Shown: in pieces, positions 9,173 through 21,329 of the stretch
How positions within the stretch are numbered: the stretch's first letter is position 1
How the letters are laid out: the number at the start of each line of letters is the position of its first letter
From: Beta vulgaris subsp. vulgaris
Taxonomy: Eukaryota > Streptophyta > Magnoliopsida > Caryophyllales > Amaranthaceae
Direction of reading: 5' to 3'
Length of the DNA: 64,000 nt
Assembly: GCF_026745355.1 (NCBI RefSeq)
Contig: NC_079206.1
Location: 28,208,117-28,272,116, forward strand
The notes under the pieces: model-generated
Seen by the model: only the letters and a program-made list of their open reading frames with translations
What the model was told of the DNA's origin: nothing
Databases searched by the model: none
Translations under genes and position numbers: made by a program

Positions 9173-10789
9173 TGACACAATCGTTGCACGTGCCAAATTT
9201 AATACCTAACTTAGCCTAATATAGGGTAAGAAAGGGTCGAATCCACGAGGAAGCAAAGATTAATCAAGGGTTGAATGCGATTTAGCGAGCTAAGACTATT
9301 TTTGGGAGCTTTTTTTTTATTAGTGAACAACTAATAAGAAATTAGGAACTAAGAAACTAACAAATAGACTAAATGATTCGAATTAAACTATATTAAGAGG
9401 ACACTAGGGATAGGGGATTCACAAGCTAACAAATAATTAACCAAATTGTCAAGCCAAGGGGATTCATTAGGGTCGATTAGGGGACTAAGTCACTCAAGCG
9501 TTTCCTAATTACTCTCTCGGGCTAATTAAGAGGGCTTAATCAACCGATTTTACCTATTCTCATGGTAAAATCAATTAATCAAGCATTTCCACAACTCATA
9601 GTGACCCAAATAAGGTCCTAGGGAGTCAATCACCTATTTTCATGGTGAAGCCAACCTAAAATCTAGCTAAAGGTCTATCTAAGGTTTCATTTCTCAATCC
9701 TTCACCTTAGATTTCCACAACAAGTTCAAATGGTGATCAATCAAATAAACAATGTAATCAAATTAGCTAGACAACACAGTCTCACCCAAATCACACCCCC
9801 AAGCTTAACTTTCAAGGCCAACACATGATTAACAAGGTCACCCCCTTCCCCTAGCTACTAATCTACTCACTAGCCGTGGAAATGAATAAATAAAAAGCTT
9901 GAAGCATCAATGGTGAAGCAACAATGGTGAAAATCATATCTAATAAGTTAATCATCAACTAATTACTACTAATCAATACTAAAACAAGTTTAGAAGTTAA
10001 TAAAGAGAAGAGATAGAAGAAATATTCAAAGATGGATGAAAATCAAATGCAAAACTCCATTGAAATAGCTTCAATAACCCACATTCAAAAGTTTAGATAT
10101 AGTTTCTCTCTCTAAGTTCTACTTCTCTCTCTAAAAACTCCCTCTAATTAGAACTAATTAATTCAGAAATTAAAAGCTTAGTATTAGAATTATTACAAAA
10201 TTGGTTTTATACCCCGTAGAAATAAGGGCAAAGTTGTAAAAGACGAAACAAAAAATCAGAAATCTGGACGTTGGAGCGCCCGCTCCTACAAATATGGAGC
10301 GCCCGCTTCGGGCTTGGAGCGCCCGCTCCGGGCTTGGAGCGCCCGCTCCTGCACCGCTCGTGGGCCGCTCCAAGCTTCTGCCAACAATGGGAAATTTCGA
10401 CGATGGAGCGCCCGCTCCAGCCTTGGAGCGCCCGCTCCTTGATCGCCCCAGGGCCGCTCTAAGCTACTGCCATTTGCCTTTGTCTAATATGGAGTTCCCG
10501 CTCCTCTTCCTCAGGAGCGCCCGCTCATCTGCTTGGAGCCTCTTCCTTGCTTATCTTTGCTTCAAAACACTCCAAGAACATATTAGATGGGGGAGGGGGG
10601 TAGAATGCACATGCAAATGAAATGAACTATATGCAACCTAATAATATGCAAATGAACTAAAACTAAATGCTAAGCATGAGAATATGAGAAATGATGGAAA
10701 AGGGGAAGAAAAAGGAAACTAAATGGCCTAAAATGAATCTAAATGACCTAAACTAAATGCAAATAAGTGAACCTAGAGTCCACTTATCA
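9173..10789 (-). repeat. Athila 3' LTR
   Basis: 1617 bp, homologous along its whole length to the 5' LTR at 20617-24733 once two insertions there are removed. Plus-strand ends are TGACACAATCG and CCACTTATCA. It holds a GC-rich palindrome array at 10269-10530. Confidence 0.95.
10269..10530. repeat. Array of GGAGCGCCCGCTCC palindromic units in Athila LTR
   Basis: Eight copies or near-copies of a 14-bp unit with inverted arms (GGAGCG / CGCTCC around CC), spaced mostly 20-22 bp apart with two larger gaps, in otherwise AT-rich LTR. The same array is in the 5' LTR at about 24233-24475 and a related array in the internal spacer at 14555-14805. Function unknown. Confidence 0.85.
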
Positions 10790-10803
10790 AATTCCCCCAA
10801 GCT
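10790..10803 (-). other. Athila polypurine tract
   Basis: On the minus strand AGCTTGGGGGAATT immediately precedes the 3' LTR start TGATAAGTGG. It is preceded by GAGGACAAGCAATTGGCAAG, the conserved context of Athila polypurine tracts, where plus-strand DNA synthesis is primed. Confidence 0.85.
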
Positions 10804-12223
10804 TGCCAATTGCTTGTCCTCAAGCAATCAACAATCTCAAGGAAACCAATGCATGAATAAAAACTATAAAGGGCATCACAAAATCAAGATCCTCGTCTTA
10901 TAAGAGGTGTCAAGGCAAAGGGAAATCTCGACCAACTTTCGAAGCTTATAGCCGTCCTTCCTTATCCACAAGTTAGGGGTCAAAGGGGTGGTCTAAGCTA
11001 GTGTGCAAAGAAAATGATTGTCTTAGAGGACCCTCAACTATCACAGAAGCCCTCATTGATTTTAAGTGAAACATTTCCCTACAAAATGGAAAAACTCGCT
11101 CAACCTTGTACCAATCGCGCCCCACAAGCTCACAAGATCCCCCAAGCTAGCGTATTTATTCACTAGCTAACTTCCTTTTTTTTTTGTTGCAAGGGCCTTA
11201 GACTACCTCCTCACGTGGTCTACCTCTCACTCGATAGTCATGTTTCTGAGGCACGGTTGCGAGCACTCGATATGAGACGCGATAAGAGGGTAAGGTAGCT
11301 CATACCCAAGGCATTGGAGCATCTCTACGGGCCAAAGCATGATATAGGCTACTAGCCTTGTGGGTTCTAATTCACCACTTATTTGATCCAATTAGCCAAA
11401 GGGCTCTTTTTTTCTTTTTTTCTAAAGGCCACTAGCCTTCCACTTAATTGAGCTAAAAGGGTTCTCAAGGTAGCTAAAAGGCTTATCCAAGGTCAAAGGA
11501 GAGAGTAAAGACTTTTTATAGGGAAATAGTGACATTAATTCACGCTAAGGCGAGTCTCGGATAATCGAGGGGTCTATTAGTACCAAGACCTAGGCATCCA
11601 AGCTTAAAACACCCCTAATACTCCTAACGAGCACATAAGACACTCAAGCTAATTCACCCCTACTCAAAAGCCAAGTTCCCAATCTCTAACCTCTAAATTC
11701 ATATCATAGAGTTATTCCTTAATTAGGTGATGCAAAAATCTTTTTGATGTTTTTGAAATTATTTTTTAAAAAAAAAATTATACTCAAACTACCAAAGACA
11801 AATCCTATATGCAATTTATAAGCTACATGCAAAACTATCATGCTATGCAACTATACTACATGCAAGTCTAAGACCTAAAGAAGATAAGAAGAAAATAACA
11901 AGAAAAGTAAAGCAAAAAGATATATACAAAGCAACAAAAAGAGTAGAAATAGGAGAAAGTCATATACAAGAAAAACAGTCAACCATGGTCACATCAAATT
12001 CCTCAAGGCAATAAACAATGAAGCACACTCTCCTATCATGCCCCGTAAACCCGACCTAGCAATGCATCCTCTCTAAGACGCGTACCCAAAAAGACACCCC
12101 AAACCCTTAAAAAGAAGCCACATCCCGCGAGCATAATCAAATATAAACATCCCCCAAACAATTAAGGCACCGTCCTCGGTGCAATCATTCAAAACAAGTA
12201 AAATGGGAGCGGGGCAAAAGGAA
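10804..12223 (-). other. Athila untranslated region between env-position ORF and 3' LTR
   Basis: 1.4 kb with no supported ORF on either strand; A-rich on the plus strand towards 11740-11960. Long non-coding tails here are normal for Athila elements. Confidence 0.6.
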
Positions 12224-13753
12224 CTAGTCCTCGTCCATGTGAGATGGACCGTCTCCCGAAGGCGGAGGGCGTGGCATCGAGCCGTAGAAAGCTAAAGGGG
12301 CGGGGCCATGAGGCTCCCAACCGCCCGCGTAGCCCGGCCGCCAAGCACCGTAGGGGTGGGGATAAGCGGGATCACCCATGGGGTTGGAACCCCCGGGTGC
12401 TCGCCAATCATAGGGTGCGTCGCGTTGGGGCCAATACGGGTACGTGGGGTTGGCGCTCATTCCATCCCGGTACCTCCCCATGTTGAGGAGGCCAATTTGA
12501 AAAGTTGACATATGGGTCAACATTTCCACTCTCCACGTGGTGATGGTACATATCATTAGTTTGTACCATCATACCACTCAAATCTTCTCTCATGCCTTGG
12601 ATCATATTCATCATACGATCCTGGTTGAGAGCAAGATTGTTATAGACCCCCTCGTAGTCAAAAGAGCAGGATGACACTGAGGCACGCCGGCGAGAACTCG
12701 GCTCCTCTTGATGGAGAGGAGAGTTGCCGCGTGCGGCCTGGGCTTCCCCGACGGGGGGCTCATAAGGGATGAGAATAATCTCAGCATCCTCCCCGTCGCG
12801 ATCAAATCGGGTCACCTCCGGGTTTGGGAGGTAACAGTGATGACGACCCCTTACCTTCCAAACAAACCGCTCGGGATTGGAGTTAAAGTCAATCCACTCG
12901 GCGGCTCTAACATAATTCAAATCAAGGAAGGGGTTCTCATCAACTGGAGTCAACAAAGAGAGTTGCTCCCCAAACCCAAGAGCGAAGGCAATGATAGTAA
13001 ACATCCCCCCACAATAAATATCGGATTTGAATAGTTCCCCACGGCGTATAGCAAGACACCGTTGGAGAAATAGAAATCCGAAATTCAGCTTTCCCCCAAT
13101 TTCGTCAGGGTGATGAGCGGCAATGTAGAGTGCACTCACCTCCTCCGATGCTACCTTACTTGGTTCCTCTTTTGAGTAAATGGAGGTAACCAAGAGGCGG
13201 TGAATGTATCTAAGGATGGAGGAATGCATGTGAGAGGAATAACCCGTCTTTGGATCCAAGGGGGCGTATCCGGCAATGTCGCGCCAAAATACGTCCCTTT
13301 GATAGAAGACGGGATATTGCAAAATCTCGGGATTGCGAATGGCGTTTGAGGCATCACATTGGAAAATTTCATTAAGTCTCGCCAAAGAGATGCATTGGGG
13401 TTGATTGAACAATTGGAAGGAGATTTCATACTCCCCCTCATTTCCCTCAACCTCACGTCTCTCGAGAGAGGCTAAGAATTCCAAGGTGAGGCGCTCATAC
13501 GTCAAAGCGCTAAACGTGTAAAAGCGTTCCATGCCTAAAACAAATAAGGCACGCCTTACATCAGTCCTTATCCCTAGACTTTCAAGGGTGTCACCATGGA
13601 AAAACTTAGAAGCCTTGATCTTTCGGTGCTTAAGTTCGTCATACCAACGTTATGTTCGGGGTTGGCGAACTTAAGAGCCGGAAGGGTGCCCTTTGGGTTC
13701 TTTTGGGAAGTGGAGCCATGGTCTTTCTTACTTTTTTTACGCGAATGAAACAT
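12224..13753 (-). pseudogene. Athila env-position ORF (ATHILA ORF-1 family protein)
   Basis: Minus strand. The likely start is ATG 13753 (MFHSRKKSKKDHGS), followed by PEHN then, after a one-base shift near 13655, a reading with DELKHRKIKASKFF and FHGDTLESLGIRTD. The long frame 13532-12408 holds TLEFLASLE, ISFQLFNQPQ, LARLNEIFQC, FWRDIAG, SSILRYIHRLL, DEIGGKLNFGFLFLQRC and CGGMFTIIAFALGF, the pattern of the plant ATHILA family. Near 12480 the frame shifts into a Pro/Tyr/Gly-rich tail ending MDED at 12224. It lies downstream of pol, where retroviruses carry env, but I see no convincing signal peptide or membrane anchor, so env function is not supported. Confidence 0.8.
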
Positions 13754-15011
13754 GCTTGGAGTTTAAAGAGAATAGCTCAACCAAGTGATGGTTTTGAGAA
13801 ATTAAAAGACACGAGCTCAACCCAACAAATAAGCACAAAAATAAGGGCACCGACTAAGACAAGAAAAAAAGAAAAAGAAAAAAAAAATCAAAGTAAAAAA
13901 TAAGAAAAATTAAAAAGAGACTATATATAAAAAAAAAAAATAAAAACAAAAGAAACTAGAAAGAAAAAAAATGGGCTAAGTAAGCTAAAAGGAGTAAGTA
14001 ATTAAAAGGAAAAAAAAATGAAAGAAATCACACAAAAAATTCCAAAAATCAGATAAAAAATCAAAATCTATCTAAATCTACCAGCTAAGTCCACAAGAAG
14101 CACCACAATCATCATATATTCAAATCTAGAAGAAAAAAGGAAAGTTAGGGTTAGGGTTTTACCTCCCTCTTTGAGAGGGGTGAAGAAATTCCCAATTGCG
14201 AACAATGTAGGCTATTTCAAGCTTCAATCGTGCTCCTTACCTTTTTTTCTTCAAGAAATCTCCCCCAAACTTCAACTTTTAAGTGATGATGAATTTTCGA
14301 ATTTGGGGCTTTTGGGCGAAAGTGGGTTCTTTGTGTAGAGGAGGAGAAAATATGAAGGTTTTGTGAAGGAAGTGAGTGAAAATGTTGAGAAATGAAGCAG
14401 ATATGAAGGTTTGAAGGTTGGGTTTTAATGGAGGTTAGAGAGATAAAAGAGGGTTTGAATGAAAGTTGAGTGAGTTGAGGGGGAATGTGAGTGAGAGAGA
14501 GAGACAGGGGGGACGGATGAGAAAAGGGGGAGCTAAAAAAACACGCGTGCGAGCTGGAACGCCCGCTCCTTCAGCGCTCCCCACACGCTCCAACTCTCTG
14601 CCTTCCTTCTTGTTTTTGCGGAGGGATGGAGCGCCTGCTCCTGACAATACGAAGCTCCCGCTCCAGCTTTAGAGCGCCCGCTCCTTGAGCGCTCCCCCCA
14701 CGCTCCAACTCTCTGCCTTCCTTCTTGTTTTTGCGGAGGGACGGAGCGTCCGCTCTAGATTTAGAGGAGCGCCCGCTCCTCATGTGGAGCGCCCCTCTCT
14801 GAGCTTTTTTTGCTCGCTCCTCCTTCCCTTCTTCAACACTTAGCCAATTTTTTCATCTTTTTCACTCCTCTTTCTATTTTTCTCATCACAAACCTCTTAT
14901 TCACTCCTCTTTTTTTTTTTCTTCTTTTTTTTTTCAAAGCTTAGAACCCGGGTTGCCTCCCGTAAGCGCTTCTTTAAAGTCATTAGCTTGACTTCCCTAC
15001 GATTAAAATTC
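13754..15011 (-). other. Athila spacer between integrase and env-position ORF
   Basis: 1.26 kb without a supported gene. 13860-14060 is A-rich low complexity. 14149-14160 has a short TTAGGGTTAGGGTTTT stretch. 14555-14805 holds the palindrome array listed separately. Such spacers probably carry the splice or promoter signals for the downstream ORF; this is inference. Confidence 0.55.
14555..14805. repeat. Spacer array of CGCCCGCTCC palindromes with a duplicated ~125-bp unit
   Basis: Two direct copies of a block containing CACGCTCCAACTCTCTGCC and TTCTTGTTTTTGCGGAGGGA (from about 14562 and about 14682), each bracketed by GGAGCG...CGCTCC palindromes like those in the LTRs. Confidence 0.8.
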
Positions 15012-16260
15012 TCATAGGGAAAGGGGGTAGTCATCCAAAGCAATCTGACAAATGTGCTCAATTTGGGTTCCATCGTGGTATACCTTGAGTATTTGGCCAT
15101 TTACTTTGAACGTCCCTTTTTCTTCACTCCACACTTCCACCGCTCCATGCGGGAACACCGTTTTTACTTCAAACGGTCCACTCCACCTAGACTTAAGTTT
15201 CCCCGGAAAGAGTCTTAGCCTAGAGTTAAAGAGAAGGACCTTGTCTCCTACCTTGAACTCACTCTTCATTATCCTTCGATCATGCCATGCGCCTTAGTTC
15301 TCTCCTTATAAATCCTAGCATTTTCATAGGCATCCCGCCTAAGCTCTTCGAGCTCATGAACATCCAAAAGTCGTCTTTCCCCGGATGACTTGAGATCAAA
15401 ATTCAAAAGCTTGATGGCCCAATATGCTTTGTGCTCTAATTCAACTGGCAAGTGGCATGATTTGCCATACACAAGCTTGTAAGGGGTTGTGCCAATTGGT
15501 GTCTTAAAAGCTGTCCTATAAGCCCATAAAGCATCATCGAGCTTTAATGACCAATCCTTGCGAGATCGGTTCACGGTTTTCTCCAAGATGAGCTTCACCT
15601 CCCTATTTGACACTTCCGTTTGGCCGCTACAATGTGGATGATAGGAGGTCCCCATTTTATGATGCACCCCATATTTGGAGAGGAGTGCTTGAAAACTCTT
15701 TTTGACGAAATGGGATTTCCTATCACTAATCACTGCCGTTGGAACCCCCAAACCTCGGGAATATCACGGACTTGAAGAGCTTGGTAACTACCTTAGCATC
15801 GTTTGTAGGAGAGGCGATTACTTCCACCCATTTGGAGACATAGTCAACCGCCACTAAAATATAGGAGTTACCAAGTGAAGAAGGAAAAGGTCCCATGAAA
15901 TCCACCCCCCAAACATCAAAGATCTCCAACTCTAGAATGTTGGTGAGGGGTAATTCATGCCTTTTTGAGATGTTGCCAACCCTTTGACACCGATCGCAAG
16001 CTTTAACAAAGCTCCAAACATCCTTGAACATTGTGGGCCACTAAAATCCACATGATAAGATCTTGGCAACGGTCTTGTCGGAGCCCATATGTCCTCCAAA
16101 AGGGATGAATGACATTTCTCTATCACATTTGCTATCTCATCATCGGGAAGGCATCTCCGGTATAAACCATCCTCCCCCCGTTTGAACAAAAGTGGGTCCT
16201 CCCACGCATAAAACTTAGAATCATGGAGAAACCGCCTTCATTGTTGATATGTAAACTCAA
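15012..16260 (-). pseudogene. Athila integrase
   Basis: Minus strand. An HHCC zinc domain precedes the core: HDSKFYAWEDPLLFKRGEDG, then after a frameshift CHSS...KILSCGF and [12 protein letters not shown]. The DDE core follows: WGVDFMGPF (Asp), [10 protein letters not shown] (Asp; usual SDGGSHF, with GG replaced by RK) and GQTEVSNRE (Glu). The C-terminal part [24 protein letters not shown]...GPF is the usual GPY/F module, ending at the stop near 15012. Frames shift near 15740 and 15270 and within the zinc domain, so the protein is not intact, though the three acidic catalytic residues are encoded. Confidence 0.9.
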
Positions 16261-16369
16261 AAGGAATAATCCCACAAGCCAAGTAGTTCACCATGTCGGC
16301 AAACGATGGGGTATCAAGGGCTTTGATGGAGTATAGTAGATCATCCATTAAGCTATCATCAATGGGAAC

Positions 16370-18089
16370 TCATGGAGGGGAGTCTTCAATCAAAGGTAAC
16401 CGTGAAAGGTGGTCAGCCACCAAGTTTTCCGTTCCCTTCTTGTCTCTAATCTCAATATCAAATTCTTGGAGGAGCAAGATCCATCTAATCAATCGCGGCT
16501 TCGCATCCTTCTTGGACATAAGATATGTGATTGTCGAGTGGTCCGTGTACACTACCACTTTGGAGCACACAAGATAAGGCCGAAACTTATCATAGGCAAA
16601 CACAACCGCTAAGAACTCTTTCTCCGTTGTGGCGTAGTTCTTTTGAGCTGAATCAAGTGTCTTGCTCGCATTGTGAACATGAGGCTTTCCCTCTTTTTTT
16701 TGCCCTAAAACGGCTCCCACTGCATAATCACTAGCATCACACATTAGTTCAAAAGGCAAGCTCCATCCGGAGCTTGCACAATGGGGGCAAATAAGGGCAT
16801 GCTTTAAAGTCTCAAAAGCGTTCATGCAACATCATCAAAAACAAACTCGTTATCTTTTTGCAAGAGGCTAGATAGGGGCCTAGCAATCTTAGAGAAGTCT
16901 ATGAACCGGCGATAAAAACCGGCATGACCCAAAAAAGAACGCACTCCCTTCACCGTAGTAGGCAGGGGTAACTTCTCTATGACCTCAATCTTGGCCCTAT
17001 CTACCTCAATTCCCTTGTGGGAAATCTTGTGTCCCAACACAATGCCATCCTCAACCATGAAGTGACACTTCTCCCAATTAAGCACTAGATTCATCTTTTG
17101 ACATCTTTGAAGCACATTTTTCAAGTTCTTGAGACAATCGTCAAAAGATGAACCTACCACGGAGAAGTCATCCATGAATACCTCAATGGTGTCTTCCAAC
17201 ATGTCCGAAAAGATGGCGGCCATACATCTTTGGAATGTAGAGGGCGCATTGCACAAGCCAAATGGCATCCTTCGATAAGCAAAGGTACAAATGGACAAGT
17301 GAATGTAGTCCTTTCTTGGTCATCGGGGTGGATGGGAATTTGAAAGAACCCCGAATAACCATCAAGGAAACAAAATGGGAATGACCCGCCAACCTTTCCA
17401 ACATTTGATCTATAAAAGGGATGGGGAAATGATCTTTCCGGGTGGCCTTATTCAATCTCCGGTAATCAATGCACATACGCCACCCGGTCACCGATCTAGT
17501 AGAGATTAGCTCTCCCTTTTCATTGGTGATGACGGTCATGCCTCCCTTTTTAGGGACCACATGGACGGGACTAACCCACCGGCTATCGGAGATAGGGTAG
17601 ATTATCCCCGCCTCAAGGAGTTTCAAGACCTCCTTTTTGACCACTTCCTTCATATTGGGATTCAACCTCTTTGAGGCTCAATAGAAGAAGCATGATCGTC
17701 ATCAAGATGAATTCTATGCATGCATAGGTAGGACTTAGCCCCTTGAGATCTTCAATGCTATGCCCAATGGCACTTCTATATTCCCGAAGGACATCAAGAA
17801 GTTGAGTAAGTTGAGTGCCTTCAAGCGTGGCATTGACCATCACCGGGTAAGTCTCACCAAGAAATGCATATTTTAAAGAAGGGGGAAGGGGTTTGAACTC
17901 TACCTTGGGAGGAGGCTTAGAACTCTCCTCCTTAGGTGAAGGCACCTCAAGGACTTCGATCTTCTCCTTGACAATAGGTTGGAGAGCATCCATGGCAAGC
18001 TTGAAGTTCTTCCCTTCCTCATTATCCTCCAAATCCTCGCCCAAAAGTACATCTTCCAAAGGGTCCTTCTTATTCCTCATACCCTTCAA
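16370..18089 (-). pseudogene. Athila reverse transcriptase and RNase H
   Basis: Minus strand. The N-terminal part has LPPSLKYAFLGETYPV and GHSIEDLKGLSP, the standard Gypsy pre-RT segment. RT: SDSRWVSPVHVVPKKGGMTV, GWRMCIDYRRLNKATRKDHF, FIDQMLERLAGHS, YRRMPFGLCNAPSTFQRCM and the active site FMDDFSVVGSSFDDCL, then SFLGHAGFYRRFI. The Athila-specific insertion between VPKKGG and WR (NEKGELISTRSVTG) is present. RNase [42 protein letters not shown] and ADHLSRLP. Frameshifts near 17655, 17290 and 16822 and a few stops break the frame. Confidence 0.93.
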
Positions 18090-18787
18090 ATCAAGACCTC
18101 CTCATCAAAACTATCTATCTCTTCACTTCTTCCATGATTGGAGACTTCATTGATTGCTTGAAGGCAAACTCCATGCTCTCATCTCCTACCCTTAATGTAA
18201 GCACATCACGTTTCATATCAACAAGAACCCCGCCGTTTTAAGGAAAGGCCTCCCAAGTATAAGAGGAACTTGTGAGTCATCCTCCATCTCCATAACCACA
18301 AAGTCACAGGGATGAAGACCCTTCCAACTTGGACCGGCACATCCTCCAACTCTCCAATGGACCTTCACCGATCTATCGGCAAGTTGAATGACCCTCTTGT
18401 AGGCTTGAGTTCAAAATTAAGTTGCTTAGCTATGGACAAGGGCATCAAACTCACACTCGCCCCCAAATCTGCCAAGGCCCTCTTGGGCTCCAAGTCCCCA
18501 ATCTTCAAAGGAATAGAAAATGACCCCGGATCTTCAAGCTTCTTGGGGAGCTTGTTTTGAAGTACGGCACTAACTTCGGCGGTCAAAGCAATAGTAGCAC
18601 TTTCCTCGAGCTTGGTCTTATTGGAGAGGAGCTCCTTAAGAAACTTGGCATAAGTGGGCATTTGAGACATGGCTTGGAGGAAAGGGATATGCACTTGAAG
18701 TCCTTTCATGACTTCCAAGAACTTCATGATGAATTTATCATTGAGTTGTTTCTTAGCTAACCTTTGAGGAAAAGGAACCGGAGGCAC
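18090..18787 (-). pseudogene. Athila aspartic protease region
   Basis: Minus strand. VPFPQRLAKKQLNDKF opens the typical Athila post-gag segment, followed by FLEVMKGLQVHIPF and QAMSQMPTYAKFLKELL. The protease motif is ALADLGASVSLMP, where D-L-G replaces the usual D-T/S-G, as is normal in Athila. The part downstream of LPIDR to 18090 continues in other frames. Confidence 0.85.
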
Positions 18788-18799
18788 ATAAGCCTTGGG

Positions 18800-20436
18800 C
18801 GCTGCTTGACTAGCCTCGTTGTATTGCTCATGAACTTCTTTCTCTTGCTCGGTACAACATCACTTTCATCCTCCTATTACCTCTTCAAGAAGCCTGTCAA
18901 CCTCCCCTTCACTCCCCCTTTTCTCAACTTCCGGGCTTTCATTCACCTCACTAGGCATCTTAGGCCCCTCATAATTTGCTCCGGATCTCAAAGTAATGGC
19001 CTTGGCATGCTCGTGAATCACGGGTTGGCTTGGAATTGAGTAGAAGAAGAAGTGGTGTTGCTTACTTGTTGGGCAATTTGAGCAAGTTGGGTCTCAATCA
19101 TTTTGTTGTGAGCTTGCATTTGTTGCAAGGAAGAGTGAATATCTCCAAATTTCTTATCATTATCGGCATTGGTCTTGGTTTGTTGGGCAAGGAAAAGTTG
19201 AAGTGTAGACTCAAGTGATGAAGGCTTTGGTGGGTTAGGCTCAAAGGGTGGTCTTTGTTGTGGTTGGTTGAAACCGGGTGGTCGAAGTTGGATGTGTAGT
19301 TGTTGTGATTTTGTGGTGGAGGGTGTTTCCATGATCCTTGAGAGGGGTTGTTCCACCTCCCTTGGTTGTTGAAGTTTGAAGGCCCCTCTTGCCTTGCACC
19401 AACCCATGCGACATGTTCCGTAGATCCTCCACAATAAGAGCTTGCATGATCGGTGCCCCCACAAATTTCACAAGAGAAAGCTTGGGAAGGTGGTTGGCTT
19501 GGGGATGCCAAGTTCACCTTCTCAATTTCTTAGCTAGAGTGTCTAGCTTGGCATGGATATGATCCATAGCATCTACATCATACTTCCCTTTGCCACTAGC
19601 CTTCTTGCTTGTAGACCTTGTGTTCCCCGAAGAGTAATGCCTCACAACCTCCTCTATGGTGGGCTCAATGTTATCAACCGGTAGTTTGGTGAGTTGACCC
19701 CCCGCTCCGGAGTCAAGACCAGCTCTAGTCATGGGAAGCAACCCATCATAGAAGCTTTGCATCATCAACATCCATTGACTATACCCATGGTGCGGACACG
19801 ACCTTCGGAGGTCTTTGAACCTATCCCATGCCTCATCCAAACTCTCATCCTCATCTTGTATGAAATTAGAAATCTTTTTCCTAGCCTTGGAAGTCTTCTC
19901 TTGGGAATAGAACTCATCAACAAAAGCCGACGTTACTTGTGCCCAAGTAGTCAAGGAATCTGGGGGAAGAGACTGTAACCACTTCTTGGCCTTCCCGTAA
20001 GAGAGAAGTGAAAAAGATTAAGCCTCACGAACTCTTGATTAACATTATTTTCATTGACCGTGGCACAAAGCTCAAGGAAGTTCGCCAAATGGTCAAGTGG
20101 ACACTCATGAGTAAATCCTCCATAAGGCTCTTGCTTGATCATTCTAATCAAGTGTGGAGAGAACTCAAAGTTAGCGGTTGTTGCCGGCCTCGTATCCCAT
20201 TTTGAGCTCAAATGCTTCGGGGTGACCATAGTCCCTCAAAGCTCTTGGAGCGGGTGGATCCTCCGCCATGATACTAGAAGTAGAAGAACGGATTATCTTC
20301 CTCAATACCTCCCCGGTTGCTCCTCACTAATAGCTAGCACCCTTGGTTCCCGAAAAATCCTCCTCAACTCCCGTAAAGTGCCCTCAAGATTGTGGTCAAT
20401 TGGAAGCAGATGATCTCTTCGCAACCTTCTTGACAT
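18800..20436 (-). pseudogene. Athila gag
   Basis: Minus strand. The start is ATG 20436 (MSRRLRRDHLLPIDHN), about 160 bases after the primer site. After frame changes near 20310 and 20190 the gag core reads FEFSPHLIRMIKQEPYGG, DHLANFLELCATV and, after 19954, FVDEFYSQEKTSKARKKI, DESLDEAWDRFKDLRRSCPHH and QSFYDGL. A zinc knuckle CEICGGTDHASSYC (CX2CX4HX4C) is at about 19430-19475. The tail is Pro/Gln-rich with a predicted coiled segment (FGDIHSSLQQMQAHNKMIE). It would form the nucleocapsid of the particle. Confidence 0.88.
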
Positions 20437-20593
20437 GCAAACACAAAAGCTAAAGGGAAGATTAGCAACAAAGGTTTACCACCAAGTAGCAAGCAACCAA
20501 TCGGTAACTAAAGAAAATAAAAATAGAAAAGGGAGGGGAATAGAGTTGACTTAGACTCAAAAATCATAATTCAATGCAATGTAATCTGTTGCT

Positions 20594-20611
20594 TCCCTGG
20601 CAACGGCGCCA
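20594..20611 (-). other. Athila primer binding site (Asp tRNA type)
   Basis: On the minus strand TGGCGCCGTTGCCAGGGA starts a few bases after the 5' LTR end. This is the standard Athila primer site complementary to a tRNA 3' end, usually assigned to tRNA-Asp. Confidence 0.85.
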
Positions 20612-21329
20612 AATTTTGACACGGTCGTTGCATGTGCCAAATTTAATACCTAACTTAGCCTAATATAGGGTAAGAAAGGGTCGAATCCACGAGGAAGCAA
20701 AGATTAATCAAGGGTTGAATGCGATTTAGCGAGCTAAGACTATTTTTAGGGGCTTTTTTATTAGTGAACAACTAAGAAATTAGGAACTAAGAAACTAACA
20801 AATAGACTAAATGATTCGAATTAAACTATATTAAGAGGACACTAGGGATAGGGGATTCACAAGCTAACAAATAATTAACCAAATTGTCAAGCCAAGGGGA
20901 TTCATTAGGGTCGATTAGGGGACTAGTCACTCAAACTTTCTATTACTCTCTCGAGCTAATTAAGAGGGCTTAATCAACCGATTTTACCTATTCTCATGGT
21001 AAAATCAATTAATCAAGCATTTCCACAACTCATAGTGACCCAAATAAGGTCCTAGGGAGTCAATCACCTATTTTCATGGTGAAGCCAACCTAAAATCTAG
21101 CTAAAGGTCTATCTAAGGTTTCATTTCTCAATCCTTCACCTTAGATTTCCACAACAAGTTCAAATGAAGATCAATCAAATAAACGAGGACATCAAATTAG
21201 CTAGACAACACAATTTCACCCAAATCACACCCCCAAGCTTAACTTTCAAGGCCAACACATGATTAACAAGGTCATCCCCTTCCCCTAGCTACTAATCTAC
21301 TCACTAGCCATGGAAATGAATAAATAAAA

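Noticed and set aside
10170..10620. Overlapping Arg/Ala/Pro-rich ORFs on both strands
   Set aside because: They are translations of the GGAGCGCCCGCTCC palindrome array in the Athila LTR and occur in several frames at once; the same happens at 14435-14783 and 24144-24604.
12224..13753. True retroviral-type envelope gene
   Set aside because: Only its position after pol is env-like. The sequence matches the plant ATHILA ORF family and shows no signal peptide or membrane anchor.
14149..14162. Telomere-like TTAGGGTTAGGGTTTT
   Set aside because: Only two units, inside the Athila spacer; no interstitial telomere array.
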